Counted from the first letter of the stretch, positions 12,149 through 24,639 are shown. The stretch is DNA of 64,000 nt from Trametes villosa (GCA_002964805.2 PUDQ02000003.1:3534001-3598000); one strand, 5' to 3'. Numbers and translations: made by a program. The notes: a model not told the origin generated them from the letters alone.

Positions 12149-12508
12149 TCAGCGCGAGGAACGTACATGAAAGATGACCAGGTCGCTGAAAGTCGACAGG
12201 CACGCTATCCCCATCCGCCGATCGTACGTAGTTACGGAGATTAAACGCCCCCTCTTTAGCAACACAGGCCCCCCAGGAACATTCTCCCACCGGACGAGGT
12301 ATGTCATCGCCTTCTTTCTCCGCGGACCAGCATGCCTGACATAGGCCCCGAGCCTCCTGGATGTGGAGTATCGCAGAGTCCCCCGCGTTAATTCATCGAT
12401 GAACAGGCTCCGGTGTATGTCGTCCGCAAGGCGCTGTGTGAGCCTGCAGCCCCCGCTGCGCGAGTCTCCGTGGGGCGCCCCCAGGTAGGCGGTGAAGTCA
12501 CCGCACAT
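12149..12508 (-). pseudogene. probable LINE endonuclease-domain fragment
   Basis: The 119-residue frame begins CGDFTAYLGAPHGDSRSGG, resembling the GDFNAH core of endonuclease/exonuclease/phosphatase domains of non-LTR elements. IDELTRGTLRYSTSRRLGAY follows, resembling the substrate loop of such domains. No reverse transcriptase, tail or target duplication was seen, and the Asn of GDFN is Thr. The assignment rests on motif resemblance only. It lies 140 bp upstream of the hydrophobin TATA box. Confidence 0.45.
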
Positions 12509-12642
12509 TCGTATGTTTTTGCTGCACTGACATACTCGCCCCTGTGACGTTTAGGGCTCTCGACCGCTGAGACGACATCTGGCGCGGGCTCAGACAGACC
12601 GTATACACATCGTCGTGCTAGCAAAAATAGCGAGGTCGAACG

Positions 12643-12650
12643 TATAAAAG
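12643..12650 (+). promoter_or_regulatory. TATA box of the hydrophobin gene
   Basis: TATAAAAG lies 99 bp upstream of the hydrophobin ATG. It is followed by a pyrimidine-rich leader, as in strongly expressed fungal genes. Confidence 0.7.
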
Positions 12651-12748
12651 GGTCGGATAGACGACGAGGTTCAGCAGTCCGAACAACCTACCCGCACTTC
12701 CAAGCAGCTTTCCAGTCTCAGCTCTCCAACCCCCAATCACATTTCAAC

Positions 12749-13207
12749 ATGATGTTCTCTCGTGCCGTCGCCGTCTCCATCGCCGCTGCGCCCCTCCTTG
12801 CTGCCGCCACCCCCCTCGAGGCCCGCCAGAGCACCTGCTCCACCGGCGCCATCCAGTGCTGCCAGCAGACCGAGTCTGTGAGTGCTCTCCCGCCCCATGG
12901 CGTCAGCGGACCTCCATGCTAACTACGGATAATTTGGACAGGCGAACTCTGCCGCGGGCTCAGCTATCCTTGCCCTGCTCGGCATCGTCGTCCAGGACGT
13001 GACCGCCGAGATCGGTCTCGGCTGCTCCCCCATCAGCGTTGTCGGCGTTGGCTCTGGCAACGCTTGCTCTGCTAAGGCAGTCTGCTGCCAGAACAACAAT
13101 GTCGTACGTCTCACATGTGGATTAACGCCCACGACGTGAACTGACCCGCATGATCCTCTCCGTAGGGCGGCCTGATCTCCATTGGCTGCGCCCCAGTCTC
13201 CCTCTGA
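12749..13207 (+). CDS. class I hydrophobin
   Basis: Small secreted amphipathic protein that self-assembles at air-water interfaces and coats aerial hyphae and fruiting bodies. Three exons: 12749-12877, 12942-13103 and 13166-13207, with canonical 60-65 bp introns, giving 110 residues. A signal peptide is clear (MMFSRAVAVSIAAAPLLAAA). All eight cysteines are present in hydrophobin order: C-x6-CC in exon 1 (CSTGAIQCC), C and C-x5-CC in exon 2 (GLGC, CSAKAVCC), and the last C in exon 3 (SIGCAPVSL). Spacing fits class I proteins of Agaricomycetes. The gene has its own TATA box. It sits between two VPS16 pseudogene fragments, as an island present only in the left arm of the inverted duplication. 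Confidence 0.95.
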
Positions 13208-13629
13208 GCGAACTTCTCATGAACAATGCCAGATGAACGATGTCAGCAGCTGGACGATGAAGTCGCGGATGTAGCGCGGGCTTCGTGTTGGAGAATGTGT
13301 ATGTTTGTAGTCGAATTTGAGTGGAGTTGTAGTAGGAGCGGAGATGTTGAACTGTGATACATATGCCCGATATGTATACTCCACGCGAGTGACGGCGTGA
13401 AAGTGATCCCGCGCTTTAGCGTGAGCCGTACGAGCGTTGGGAGGAGCTACTGGGCATTTTCACGATGCTCACTCTGGCCTAACCTCGAATTTGCTAAGTA
13501 GTAGATGCAGATGTTATTTATAATGGCACCTCCCTGTCTAGGTACATTGGCATGCACAGTAGTATAGCGCCGCACGCGCCGCCTCAGAGATGATAGACTT
13601 TGAATAGAATCATGCGCTGGTATTTGCAG

Positions 13630-13850
13630 CTCGAAGTCCTCGACGGTGGCCCTGCAGAGCGCGTCCTCGCGGTGAGCTCCGCGCTCTCCCCGTAGTCGGA
13701 CACGGTGGTCTTCGAGCGTAGGGCCTTCGCGCACACCTAGTTCTTCAGCACTGCAGACGCGGTATGCGCGAGCGCGAGGGGCCCCACCATATCACACTTG
13801 AGAGCTAGGGCGCATTCAGTTCAGACGCATAGCTGCACATACCTATCATG
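13630..13850 (-). pseudogene. VPS16 internal-deletion fragment (Vb)
   Basis: Minus-strand sequence joins the intact gene's exon 2 (HTA region) directly to the later exon that begins VLKHWACAK. It reads as VLKN-stop-VCAKALRSK, then EDALCRATVEDFEL. The same illegitimate junction occurs in V2 and V3. It ends abruptly near 13630, where unrelated sequence leading to the hydrophobin begins. Confidence 0.75.
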
Positions 13851-13869
13851 TTACGAACCTGAAGGCCTG

Positions 13870-14734
13870 TCGTCTCCACGCTCCAGGGAAGACTAGCTAC
13901 ATAGGCGTAAGCAAATTCGCCGTAGCGGCGGTGGCTGGTCTCTCGATCGACGCACACGCTGTTCGGGCCCGCGACAGTTCGCTTCCCGCCGAGATCGCCT
14001 CAACATCTCTCCACAGCCGCCCCGGGCTCGCCGCGGCAAGAGGCTGACCTGCCAGCCGCTATCCGTCCACCGAGCCAAACACGCACCTCCTTAAGAAACC
14101 CGCCCCTCCCCTCCACCCAACTCTCCGCACTTCCCCTCCCTCCCCCTCCCCAGCACCGCCCAATTTCGTAACGAGCCTAGGAGCTCCCGTCAGGATCGAA
14201 GCGTTCCTGTACGGGCCGTACGGGGGTCGGCCACTAGCCCTAGTGTGGCCGACGCTGTCGGCGGCTTCCGTGCGCTTCGGCGCGCGGCAGGACCTACCTT
14301 CGCCGGGCGCCCTTGAGCAGCCTCACTGCCGCCTGGAGAGCTCCCCTAGGCCGGGGGTATTCTCCAGGCCGTACGAGTGTCTGCGGCGGCCCTCGCGTTG
14401 CTGCCACGGCAGCGGCGAGGCAGGCCTGGGAATAGGCGGTGCTCTCCGACACCCTCCGCCTCTACCTCTCGTGAGTATCTCCCCTCCATGGTATACTATA
14501 GGTGCTGACGAACTCACCTATAGCTCATCCCTCAAGCTCTCGTCTTGGTCAACTAGATGGTACGCTTCGTATGGGTACGCTTTCTTTCTGTCGGTCGGCG
14601 AGAAGTTACTTCGTCGTGACTACCTTGGCCGCATGCCTACAGCGTGGCATGTCGTGCCCTTTACTTACAACCTGCGCTGTTCGCCTCGGGCCAACAGCGC
14701 GGGTTGTAAGCAACGGGCTCGGCGTGGCCCTGGT
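13870..14734 (-). repeat. R module copy 2 (next to the intact VPS16)
   Basis: Starts about 160 bp past the VPS16 stop. The hairpin is perfect here: TTACAACC-CGCGCTGTT, an 11-nt loop, then AACAGCGC-A-GGTTGTAA. The opposite-strand intron is at 14471-14523 (GTGAGT donor, CTGAC branch at 14505, CTATAG acceptor, 53 bp). The C-rich face of the quadruplex tract lies near 14125-14155. This copy is likely closest to the ancestral arrangement of VPS16 facing the R gene. Confidence 0.85.
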
Positions 14735-14893
14735 CAGCTGCCAGACGGTCCTGACGTTGGGTTGTCGCGATGTTGCTTCTCCTGGACGTGAACGAGTATG
14801 AGGCTGGATCACTCCCTGGCTGCACGACACTGGGGCAAGGAGTGGCAGGGTATCATTGTATCTATAGCATCTGGACAAAGCACGCCGTCAGTG

Positions 14894-17800
14894 CTACTTC
14901 ATGGATGCCGCGACCTGCTCGAGCTCCCTCGCGATCAGCGAGTTCGGACAAGACTTCCTCAATTGCCTGCGCCGCGCGTCAGTAATCCGCCCGCATATGA
15001 GAGGAGTGGAGCGGCGAGCGACGTACTCGAGCTTCGCCTTGTCCCCGCGGTCCTTGCACTCCTTCCCGGCAGCGCGCCAATCGCCGCACAGGACGTACAG
15101 GTCCGCGCGCTTTGGGCCATCGCAGCGCGCGACGAACGCCCCCGCCTCCTTCGGGTGGCCCTTCTCTACGAGGTGCTTCACGAACGCCTCGTAGCCGATC
15201 GGGCTGCGCTTCGAGCGCGCGAAGAGCTCGAGGCCCTCGAAGTCGCGGACCTCCGTCAGTGCGTGCAGCTTCACGTACCAGAAGCTGCCCGGGACCCGTC
15301 AGTTCGAGTCATCTACGGTGGTGTAGGCGGTGTGAGGAGGGGACTGACCGCTTGTCGGGAACCTTAAAGTCCGACTTGACCTTGTCCGCGCGTTTCGCCA
15401 TCCCGTTCACGAGGCAGGTGCGGATGGTCTCGTTCACGCTCAGTCCGAAGAACGCGATCTTGCCGTCCGCCTCCTTCTCCAGCTGTTGTTGCAGCGCGAG
15501 CAGACGCGTATACTCGTCCGTCATCTAGCACGCCAAGGACAGCATCAGGACAGCGCTCCAAACCATCGCGCACCGAATGCGCTCACCTTCGCCTCAAACG
15601 ACCGGTCCTTGTCCTCGGAGAAGAACTGCTGCGCGGCCTTTACGGACGACAGCTTCGCAGCGGGGTCCTACAAGAGTCACACCCACATCCATCAGTACAC
15701 TCACGCCGATGCTTCTGCGGGGCACGGCGGCGTACCGAGCTGCTCGCGGCGTCCTCGAGGCAGAGCACGGCGCTCTCCACGCGCCGGTCGTCCGAGTAGT
15801 AGAAGTCGCGGAGCATGCCCCGGTTCTGCTCGCGCGCGTACACCTGCAGCAGCCGGCTCGCGAGTGCAAGCCGCGGCCCGCCCTCCTCGATGAGCCGGAA
15901 GAACGAGCCGAGCGACAGCCGTTTCTGCAGATGGAGCAGGACGTGGTACACTGTACTTGCATCAGTAAGTTTCGGAAAAGGGTATACGGTGAGAGCGGAG
16001 AGGATGCATACCGAGGTCAGTATCGCCGCTCTCGACGGCCTTGGCGAGCGCGAGCTTGTCCTCCTGCATGCTGAGCAGCAGGGGGACCTGGTCGGACGCC
16101 TTTGTCTCGTGGTCTAGAAGCTGCGTAGGATCAGCATCGTACCGGTCGGCTTTCTATGAGAAGGAGAAGTAACACACTTACCCTCGTCGCAAGCGCCGTC
16201 CGTCCCACCTCCCACGCACGCTTCGCGATGTCCGCGTAGCTCACCCCGCCCCCGCCGAGCCGCTCGAACTTCTCGACGATGACCCGGCAGAGCGCGTCCT
16301 CCCCATCGAGCTCCGCGTTCTTCCCCGAGCCGGACGCGGTCGGTTTCGAGCGCAAGATCTTCGCGCACGCCCAGTGCTTCAGCACCGCGTCCGGGGGCAG
16401 GGCCAGGTACGAGGAGATGCGCAGCGCGAGCAGGTGCAGGTTGCGGGAGAGGAGGCGCGAGATGAGGTGCGTGGGGGAGACTTGGTTGTACCTGTGCAGT
16501 TGATGATGGGTGAGGAGTGAGTGAAACTAGGATGAGCGGGACAGGCGTACTGGGCATAAGATAGTGGGATGCCGATCTCGTAGAAGCGTACGGCGTTGAG
16601 CACCTTGAGCGCCTGGCCGACATGCACGAAGTCCGACGGGTCGTACAAGTCCAGGAATGACCGCCCGAACTTCGCAGCCTACAACCATTGGCGTCCCACT
16701 CAGCATATAGTCAGCCAAACGTTGTAGGGAGACCTACGTTGAGAAGCCGCCGCTGCCAGTAAGGCTCCCACTCCCGCGCCGCGGCGTCGATGCACTCGTC
16801 GACCGCCGCGGCGAGCTCCGGACGGATGCTCCGGATGCTCTCGTCCGCCTTTGGTGACCGTCGAGAGAAGTTCTCCCATGCGTCGAATAGGATCGCGGAG
16901 GGCGAAGTCGAGCCTGGGCGAAATACGGATACGGAGGATGCTGTATTGACTATGAGTATCGCCTACATGCATGCAGTAAATGCCTGACGAACCTGGGACC
17001 TTCTGCACGAAGTCGCATGTGTCGGGCCCGATGATGCGGATCCCGTCTGGTTCAGTGACCGTGAATGTCGACCCAGGGTAGAAGTACCTGCGCAGGGAGC
17101 GCATACATGGTGAAATTAGTGAGCCTCCCCCAGAGAGGACACGGAACGTACTGCAGGGTGTCTCCGAAGGGCCCAACCAAGACCGCGAGATGGCTCCAAG
17201 TAACGAGCACCGCGTCGTTCCCGCACCACTCCACCTGCAGCACGTCGCCCTCCGCGCCCACAACCCCCGCCGTGTTGAACTCCGCCAAGCTACGCTGAAA
17301 GTCTGTCGAGACGACCCACAGCAGGCCGGAGAACGTGAGGAGCGCCAGGGACTTGCCATTCGGCGACGGGGACATGTGCGTGAACGGCCCGCGCGAGATG
17401 CGCTGGTCGAGGCTCTCGAGGTTGTCCACGCTGTAGATGGTCGCATCGACCGATAGGAGCACTTCGACGTGCCGGGAGATGGTCTGGTCTGGCGGGATGA
17501 CTGTCCATGATTGTGGTGGCTGGGTCAACCCTGCTCAGAGTTCAGTAAATGGACTGCGAGGATAATTGGGATCATGCTCACCTGCGTTCGCCAGTGCAAG
17601 CGGCTTCCCGCCCGCCCACTCCCTGACCTCCAGGAACGTTAACGAACCCGTCAGCGCGACGAGTCCAGTCTCGTGTATCCGCGCGTCAATGATCCCCGTC
17701 TCCCCGGCATCGCTCCCGAGAGAGTACTGCTGGTACTCGCCTTGCAGATCGTATATGCGGTATACACCCTCCTCATTGAGTACGACGAGCCGTTCGTCGC

Positions 17801-18207
17801 CCGTCCAGCCGAACCGAATAATCTTGGCCTGTTCCCACTATGCGCAAGAGTCAGCTATGAGGCCCAGTAACGTATATATGCTGAGTATCCACACTGAACA
17901 GCAAGATGCCTTCGCCGGCAGGGGCGTACACTTGGATCTGGGCCTTGGAGAATGCGGGAGCCGCATGGCCGAGCGCGACGAGCTTTGTCGTATCCCGCAT
18001 AAGGGCTACCATACATTTATTACCAGCGCATATATACATCTGTAGATGAGGTCACGAACCTATGGGCCCGCCGTATCGACACCCTGCGATGATGAAGTCT
18101 TGCAAGTCTCCAGGGAGCTTGCCGGGAATAGAGTACAGCTGATGCCGCCTGTAGAAGACCGCGCCATCTTGCATGGCCTCCCATGAGACCGTCGGATGTT
18201 CCGTCAT
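14894..18207 (-). CDS. vps16: VPS16, HOPS/CORVET tethering subunit (intact copy)
   Basis: Core subunit of the HOPS and CORVET complexes that tether membranes for fusion at the vacuole/late endosome and bind the SM protein Vps33. About 14 exons are joined by short canonical introns. The N-terminus is [19 protein letters not shown] (ATG 18207), followed by [17 protein letters not shown], a propeller-like region ([18 protein letters not shown]) and [11 protein letters not shown]. The conserved C-terminal Vps16 region contains [80 protein letters not shown] and [12 protein letters not shown]. The stop is at 14894. No internal stop or frameshift was found across the exons, and the total is roughly 850 residues, near the family norm. 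The other copies in the window decay relative to this one. Confidence 0.9.
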
Positions 18208-18414
18208 GGTCGTCGGCGAGAGCAAGGAGACGAGACTTGGAGGACGACGTGGGTGTGGTCGAGAGCAGGGTTCCCCGCGTGCTGCGCGCTTGCTGCAGCT
18301 AGGCGAGCGCGCGCGCGTCCGCGACGCGTGCCTCGCCAGTCGCGGGGTACTTGCTCGCTGACCTCGACCATATCAACCTCCCGGTCTCGTTTACTTGCTC
18401 TCTCCAAATACAGC
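18208..18414. promoter_or_regulatory. head-to-head VPS16 promoter region, centre of the inverted duplication
   Basis: Only about 207 bp separate the intact VPS16 ATG (minus) from the start of pseudogene copy V1 (plus). The spacer is very CpG-rich, with alternating GCGCGC runs and one ACGCGT box at 18324-18329. It may be the axis of the inverted duplication. That it drives transcription both ways is inference. Confidence 0.5.
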
Positions 18415-19680
18415 GATGGAGTATCCGACGGCTATATGCGAGGCTATTCAAGAGGGCGCGGTTCTCTATAGGCGGCACCAGCTCCATCCCTAGCAAGCCT
18501 CCTGGCGCTCGCAAGGAACGCAGGATGTCGACATGGCGGCCGCTAGGTTCGTAGTGTAACGTGAACATGCACATATACGTCCGTACTCATTTCAATCAGT
18601 CCTCAGGCCTCGTGTATCATGCGTTACAGGTGCTGTGCGGGAAGGGGAGCCGTACCAGTAGCGGCGGCCGCCCAAACCAGCCAAATGTTACACGCACATA
18701 AGCTAGCTATGTGCCGAGTGCGACGCATAGGATCATGGGCTTCAATGTTGGAGTGCTCGTCCTCGAGCTTGTGCGGTCAGTTAGACTCCGTGCACCGAAC
18801 TCCCGCGAACTCTTCCAAAGCCTATGCCGCCTTGCCCTCTAGATCTCCTCGTCCATCCCCCGCCCTCCGAACTGGTGCCTGAGCATGCGCGCACGAAGAC
18901 CCTGCCCTCGAATCCGACGCTCGCGACGAGGTTTGAGCGCGGTCTTCCATAAGACGCTGTCGCGAGGCGAAGGCGGTCGACTAAGCGCTGCTGCTGCTAG
19001 GCATGTAAAAGGACAAGCTCGCACCCGTGAAGGCAGTCGTGGGCATCGACACCGATCTCGGTACGCGTCTCATCCCCTCTGACCGCACGCCCCTGGCTGA
19101 CGCCTATTCCGAGCAGTATAGCACGACCGGCTCCACGTAGCAGCGCTTCTCTCTCCGCTCGCTCCCCCGGCTCACCGAGAAGGACACGCCGCGGATCGCA
19201 CACCCGAGCCAACCTCTAGATGTGTACGCGCGGGAGACATGCCTTGCGACTTCTACTACTCAGGCCGCCGCCGCGTGGAGAGCGCGGTGCTTTCCGTCGA
19301 AGACGCAGCCAGCCGCTTGGTACGTCGCGGTGATTTCGTGGCCGTCTGTAAAGCGTATCGACGGATGTGGGTCCGGCTTTTGCGAGACCTCGCTGAGAAG
19401 CTGCCGCCGGTGAAGGCGGCCGGGGAGGTTCTTTCCGAGGAGAAGAAGCGGCCCCTCGAAGCGAACGTGAGCGACGGCATTGAGAGCTTACGCTGACACC
19501 GCCCTTGGCAATATAGATGACAGACGAATGCAAGCGCTACAGCGCATCTAGAGAAGGATGTGGACGGCGAGTTGGCATTCTCCGAGTTGAGCATGAATGA
19601 GACCATTTACACGCCCATCCACTACGCATCATCACGACACTATCACTATAGATACAATGATAACCCACTGCGCTCGCTTC
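18415..19680 (+). pseudogene. VPS16 pseudogene V1
   Basis: Starts MEYPTAICEAIQEGAVLYRRHQLHP, then a stop (TAG) that the intact gene lacks. After an internal loss, recognisable parts resume near 18900-19000 (remnant of DKLALAKAV as DKLAPVKAV). They continue at 19240-19330 ([23 protein letters not shown]), 19380-19495 (PVKAAGEVLSEEKKRPLEAN) and 19520-19610 (MTDECKRY..., ending near LSMNETIYT). Intron sequences between these parts are retained, so it is a DNA-level copy. Confidence 0.85.
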
Positions 19681-19782
19681 CAGAGTCGTGCAACCAAGTC
19701 CGGACGAACCCCTTCGTCCACGCCCACTCGCCATGGTCAAGCTTCGACCTTCGTCGGAATAAATGGTGTTATCTGGCAGCCG

Positions 19783-20650
19783 ACCAGGGCCACGCCGAGC
19801 CCGTTGCTTACAACCCGCGCTGTTGGCCCGAGGCGAGCAGCGCAGGTTGTAAGTAAAGGGCACGACATGCCACGCTGTAGGCATGCGGCCAAGGTAATCA
19901 CGACGAAGTGACTTCTCGCCGGCCGACAGAAAGAAAGCATACCCTTGTGAAGCGTACCATATAGTTGACCAGGTCGAGAGCTTGAGGGATGGACTATAGG
20001 TAAGTTCGTCAGTGCCTAGAACGCGCTGATGAGGGGAACTACTCACGAGAGGTAGAGGCGAAGGGAGGAAAGCACCGCCCACTTCCAGGTCTGACACATC
20101 GCTGCCGTGGCAGCAACGTGAAGGCCGCCGCATGCCCCGTACGGCCTGGAGAATACCCCCGACCTAGTGGAGCTCTCCAGGCGGCAGCGAGGCAGCTCAG
20201 GGGCGCCTGACAAAGGTAGAGCCTGCCGCGCGCCGAAGCGTACGGAAGCCGCCGACAAGGCCGACCACACTAGGGCTAGTGGTCGACCCCCGTACGACCC
20301 GTACAGACCCGCTTCGATCCTGACGGGAGCTCGTAGGCTCGTTACAAAATGGGACGGTGCGGGGGAGGGGAAAGGAGAGGGCGTGGGCGTGGGGAGAGTA
20401 GGGTGGAGGGGAGGGGCGGGTCTCTTAAGGAGGTGCGTGTTTGTCTCGGTGGACGGATAGCGGCTGGCAGGTCAGCCTCTCTGCGCGGCGATGCCGGGGA
20501 GGCGGTGGGGAGATGTTGAGGCGATCTTGGCGGGAAGCGAACTGTCGCGGGCCCGAACAGTGAGTGCGTCGATCGAGAGACCAGCCTCCGCCGCTACGGC
20601 GATTTGCTTACGCCCGTGCAGCTAGTCTTCCCTGGAGCGTGGAGATGACG
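19783..20650 (+). repeat. R module copy 3
   Basis: Hairpin arms at 19808-19815 and 19845-19852. The minus-strand intron is at 19994-20046 (53 bp). The G-rich tract is near 20361-20405. The minus-strand 75-codon frame beginning MWSALSAASVRFGARQ (20043-20270) is open. Confidence 0.85.
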
Positions 20651-20659
20651 CTTTTCAGC

Positions 20660-21850
20660 GTTTGTAGAGCCCGACGTGCGCGGGCTTACACGACTTCATC
20701 ATTGCAGGGTGTGGACATGACAGGCCTCTAGGTTCGTGACATAATCTATGCGTGCAGGTATTCGTTAAAACTCGATGTTCCCTGGCTCTCCAGTGATACG
20801 ATGGCGTTCCTCCCGCTCGGGCATACCGGGCCCGTAGTGCCGACGAGCCAGGTGTGCGCGAACGCTCTATGCTGAAAGCGGACCGTGTCCGGCCCAAGGG
20901 AGCTGCTCGGCGGAGTTGGGATAAGCTACGCGGACAACGTGAAGTGCGCGTGAGAGGAGGGCAGGACGGCCCTGAGGACGAGGACTCGTGCGCGATTACT
21001 CGTGCGCGATTCCTCCTCACGGCTCGTTCGGTATCTCTCTCATTTTAAGTCGTATGGGTGACTCTTCTGGACCCCGAGACCAAGGCGTCGGGCTAGGGAC
21101 CGCTACTGCTCAGCATGCAGGAAGACACGCTCGCGCTTGCGAAGCTCGTTCAAGAAGGCCACGACACCGACTATGGTATGCCGCTGCCATCGATTTTGCC
21201 CCTAGCCCCGTATACTCCTCTCGTCGGGGCTGACATACGTTCCCTGCGTGCAGCGTACCACCCTCTGCAGAGGCAGCACTCACTCGGCTCATTCTTCCAC
21301 CTCATCGAGGAGGGCGGCTGGCCGCTCACGCTCGCGACCCGGGTGCTGCAGATGTACGCGCGCAAGACATGTTTCACGACCTCTGCTACTCAGACGACGC
21401 GCGCGCGAAGAGCGTGGTACTCCCCGAGGACGCCACGGGCGGCTCGGCGGTACGCCGCTATGCCCCATGGAAGCACCGATGTCAGTGTATTGGCAAATAA
21501 GTGCGTTCAGACTGTCGTAGTATCCTGCTGCGAAGTTCTCACCGGAAAACGATCCCCAACTTCTTTGTGAGGACAGCGGCCAGTGGTCCGACGACGAGCA
21601 TGAGACAACTGCTGGTAAGTGAAGCCGCATCCGGCGACCGAGATTCACAACCTCGAGAGGCTCGAGCTCTTCGTGAGCGCGAAGCACAGCTCGATCGGTT
21701 ACGAGACGTCTAAAATACCCAGTGAGCCACCCGAAAAAGGGCGTAGCGTTCGCCGTGCGGTGCGACGGCCCCAAACGCGAGGAGGTGTACGTCCTTTGCG
21801 AGAAGGACCGCGCCGGGGAGAAGGCGAAGCTCCAGTACGTCGGACAGCCA
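20660..21850 (+). pseudogene. VPS16 pseudogene V2 (internal-deletion form)
   Basis: Contains a remnant of exon 1 (LHDFIIAGCG near 20690), then the exon 2-to-late-exon junction also seen in Vb and V3. Later come degraded C-terminal exons: HPLQRQHSLGSFFHLIEEGG (21255-21320), then VKPHPATEIHNLERLELF, SIGYE and KRGEVY-type sequence up to about 21850. Its end joins R at the same splice donor as in Va. Many stops and frameshifts are present. Confidence 0.8.
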
Positions 21851-22920
21851 ACCAGGGCCACGCCGAGCCCGTTGCTTACAACCCATGCCGTTTGCCCGAG
21901 GCGAACGTTGCAGGTTGTAAGTAAAGGGCACGACATGCCACGCTGTAGGCATGCGGCCAACGTAATCACGACGAAGTACACTTCTCGCCGGCCAACCAAA
22001 AGAAGCGTACCGTTCACGGAACCGAGACAAGAGCTTGAGGGAAGATCTAGAGGTGAGTTTGTTAGCATCCCCGATGCGCTGTAGAAGAGGATAACTTACG
22101 AGAGGTAGAGCTGGAGGAGGGCAAGCACCGCCCGATCTCAGACCGCTTGCCATGTCGGTGACATGGAGGCCGCCGCAGACACTCGTACGGCCTGGAGAAT
22201 ACCCCGACCTAGAGGGGCTCTCCAGGCGGCAGCGAGGCTGCTCAGGGCGCCCGACGAAGGTAAGACCCGCCGCGCGCCGAAGCGCACGGGGGTCGCCGAC
22301 AGGACCGACCACACTAGGACTGGTGGCCGATCCCCGTACGACCCGTACAGGTCCGCTTAGTACCCTGGGTGGGAGCCGAAGCCCGTAACAGTTCTGGGCG
22401 GTGCAGGGGAGGGAGGGGGAGTGGGGAGAGGTGTGTTGGGGGGAGGTGCGAGTTTCTTAACGGCGATGCGTGTTTGGCTCGGTGGACGGGCGGCGGCTGG
22501 CAGGTCAGCCTCTTGCTGCGGCGAGGTCGGGGAGGCGGTGGTCAGGACATGTTGAGGCGATCTTTGCGGGAATAGAACTGCCGCGGGCCCGAACAGCGAG
22601 TGCTGCCAGCCCCCAAGTCTGGCCACCACGGCCAGTGTGTCCACGCCCGTCCGATCGTGTCCCGGGTTCCTCAGCCTCCGTCGATCTGGGCAGTGTGCGG
22701 TGCCGCACGGCACGCATCCGTTGAAGAAGTCCGGACTCCGGAGGATGTGACTAGTTCCGACGTCATGGCAGGATTGGTGTTGTCGGCGGGGTCGATAGGG
22801 AACGTCCGTAGCTCCCTCGGTATCGCATGTATCTACTTGATTCCTGGACATTCACAACCGCCCCGCCGACGCACAGGGTAAAACACAGTATGTGTGTATA
22901 GGGATTCGTGGTCCGAAGCC
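21851..22920 (+). repeat. R module copy 4
   Basis: The minus-strand intron is at 22047-22099, with a GTAAGT donor, GCTAAC branch and CTCTAG acceptor. These differ in sequence from other copies but keep all signals and the 53-bp length. The G-rich tract is at about 22405-22435. It is the inverted counterpart of copy 1, and similarity continues beyond the core to the MAT2B pseudogene. Confidence 0.85.
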
Positions 22921-23132
22921 TGAAGAGTCTGCGCTCGAAGCCCACGGCCCCGCGAAAATGCCAAGTGATGGAGCTTGCGAAAGCGGGAACAGCAAGTCAG
23001 TCAAATATCGTACGGCACGCACTCATCATCTGGCAGAGCGGGTTTGTCAAGAAAATACATATAATGTCTTCGAGAGATATAGTACACCGTTGTATCTTCG
23101 TACACATCGCCGAAACTTCCTTCCTTTTGCCC

Positions 23133-24420
23133 TTACCCTTCTCACTGCTTCTTCGTCAGATGCTCCGTCCACCATTCCTCGAAAGGCGTCCAACCGAGGT
23201 CCCCGTAGCCGTCCATGAGATCCTCCGTTTCGCGCGTGTACAGCTGACAGTCGCGCGGGCGCGGCGATCCGTCCTATCAATAAAGTGGCGTCGTCAGTTT
23301 GTAAAGCCCCTCGCATACAAACTGAAAGACGAACCTTTGGCGTTTCGGAATCGGCAATGATGTGCCCCTGCGGGAGACCGAGGATGCGTGCGAGGATGAG
23401 GCAGATCTCGTACTTGGTGAACGGCTCGCTCGCAGAGTAGTGCAGGATCGGGGGAATCACCCGGGACGCGGGGGGCGCTGGATAGAAAAGCCGATCGCAC
23501 CGTCAGTGATGGGTACCTCCCCGCCGCCTGCAGGGGACGTACTGGTAAGTCGGACGAGGAAGTCCGCGATGTCCACGACGTTCGTGGGGTAGCGCGTCGC
23601 GTAGTGGTCCATCTTGTACTGCTTTCCGCTCTGGTCGCTGACGACGTCGAGCAGGATGCTGATCGCGCTGTCCGAAAACTTTTGCGCGGGTGCGTACCTG
23701 CCCGTCCATGTCAGCTCCAAGGTCGATGCTCACAATGTGGCGGAACTTACAAGACGGGTACGCGGAGGACGATAGACCAGCTGCCCGAGACAACCAGATC
23801 CGCGGGCTCGCCGTCACACTTCATTCGAGCCTATAGGTTCAGCGGGTTTGTGGACGCGGAAGGTGTGTAGGGGGGTGAGGACCTGTCGAATACATAGTCT
23901 ATGGCAGTGCTATCAGCGGTAAACCAGCAACTCGGCATATGCAGACTAACCGGTAGAGATATACAAGCTTGTACCGGGGAGCTTGACCAAGTTTTCTGGT
24001 ACAGAAACTTGATCTGCGAACGACAGATGATGAGCCTGGGTTCCCGTGCACGACCCTGCATGAAGATGGTGCATACTCTTCCCGTAGCTTCCGGATCCTA
24101 CACGCGAGGTGTCAGCGATAAAATTCAGCTGGCCGTCCCAAAGGAGATACCTTCTCCGCCACAGATGGCAGCCTATCTGCCGCGCAGTGAACGACCCCTG
24201 CGTTGATAGGTCCAGGCACGGTAAGTCCAGTTGTTGCGAAGCTCGAGCATGACCAACCGCATATAGTCCGTCTTGAAATGACTCTTGATCTGAATTTAAT
24301 CCGTCAAATCAAGCTTCTCCAGCTCGCCAGCAACGCCCGAATGGGCGAGTCCTAGAACAGCGTGGCCTGCCGACTTGAACGCGGCGTAGACCGCGCTGCC
24401 TGACACGCCAGAGGCGCCTG
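23133..24420 (-). pseudogene. MAT2B/RmlD-like pseudogene, inverted copy
   Basis: Exon-for-exon copy of the gene at 7906-9288 with introns kept: GASGVSGSAVYAAFKSAGH, VHCAADRLPSVAEK, YKMDHYATRYPTNVVDIADFLVRL, HYSASEPFTKYEICLILARILGLP, and a C-terminus ending at 23133. Defects include loss of the first exon (MTRVIVTG), a TAA right after LDLTD (near 24305), loss of the segment around YGQTKRDG, and a truncated STD-YVFD region. It is not functional. Confidence 0.85.
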
Positions 24421-24639
24421 GATGACGAGACGATACTTTGGAGTGTTCCTAGGCTGTATGAGGCCACCTCCTGAGGAAATCCCAGTAGTAATCGCGCGGG
24501 CCATGACAATTCAGACAATACGTTCTCCCTCACAAGTAAGGAGGAGGAGGAGGTGGGCGGAAAGCATCTGCCCAGATCTGCCCTCCGAGTCGGCCCCAGA
24601 GTCAGTGTCGCACGGTCAACGCACGGTTACCGTGTAGAT

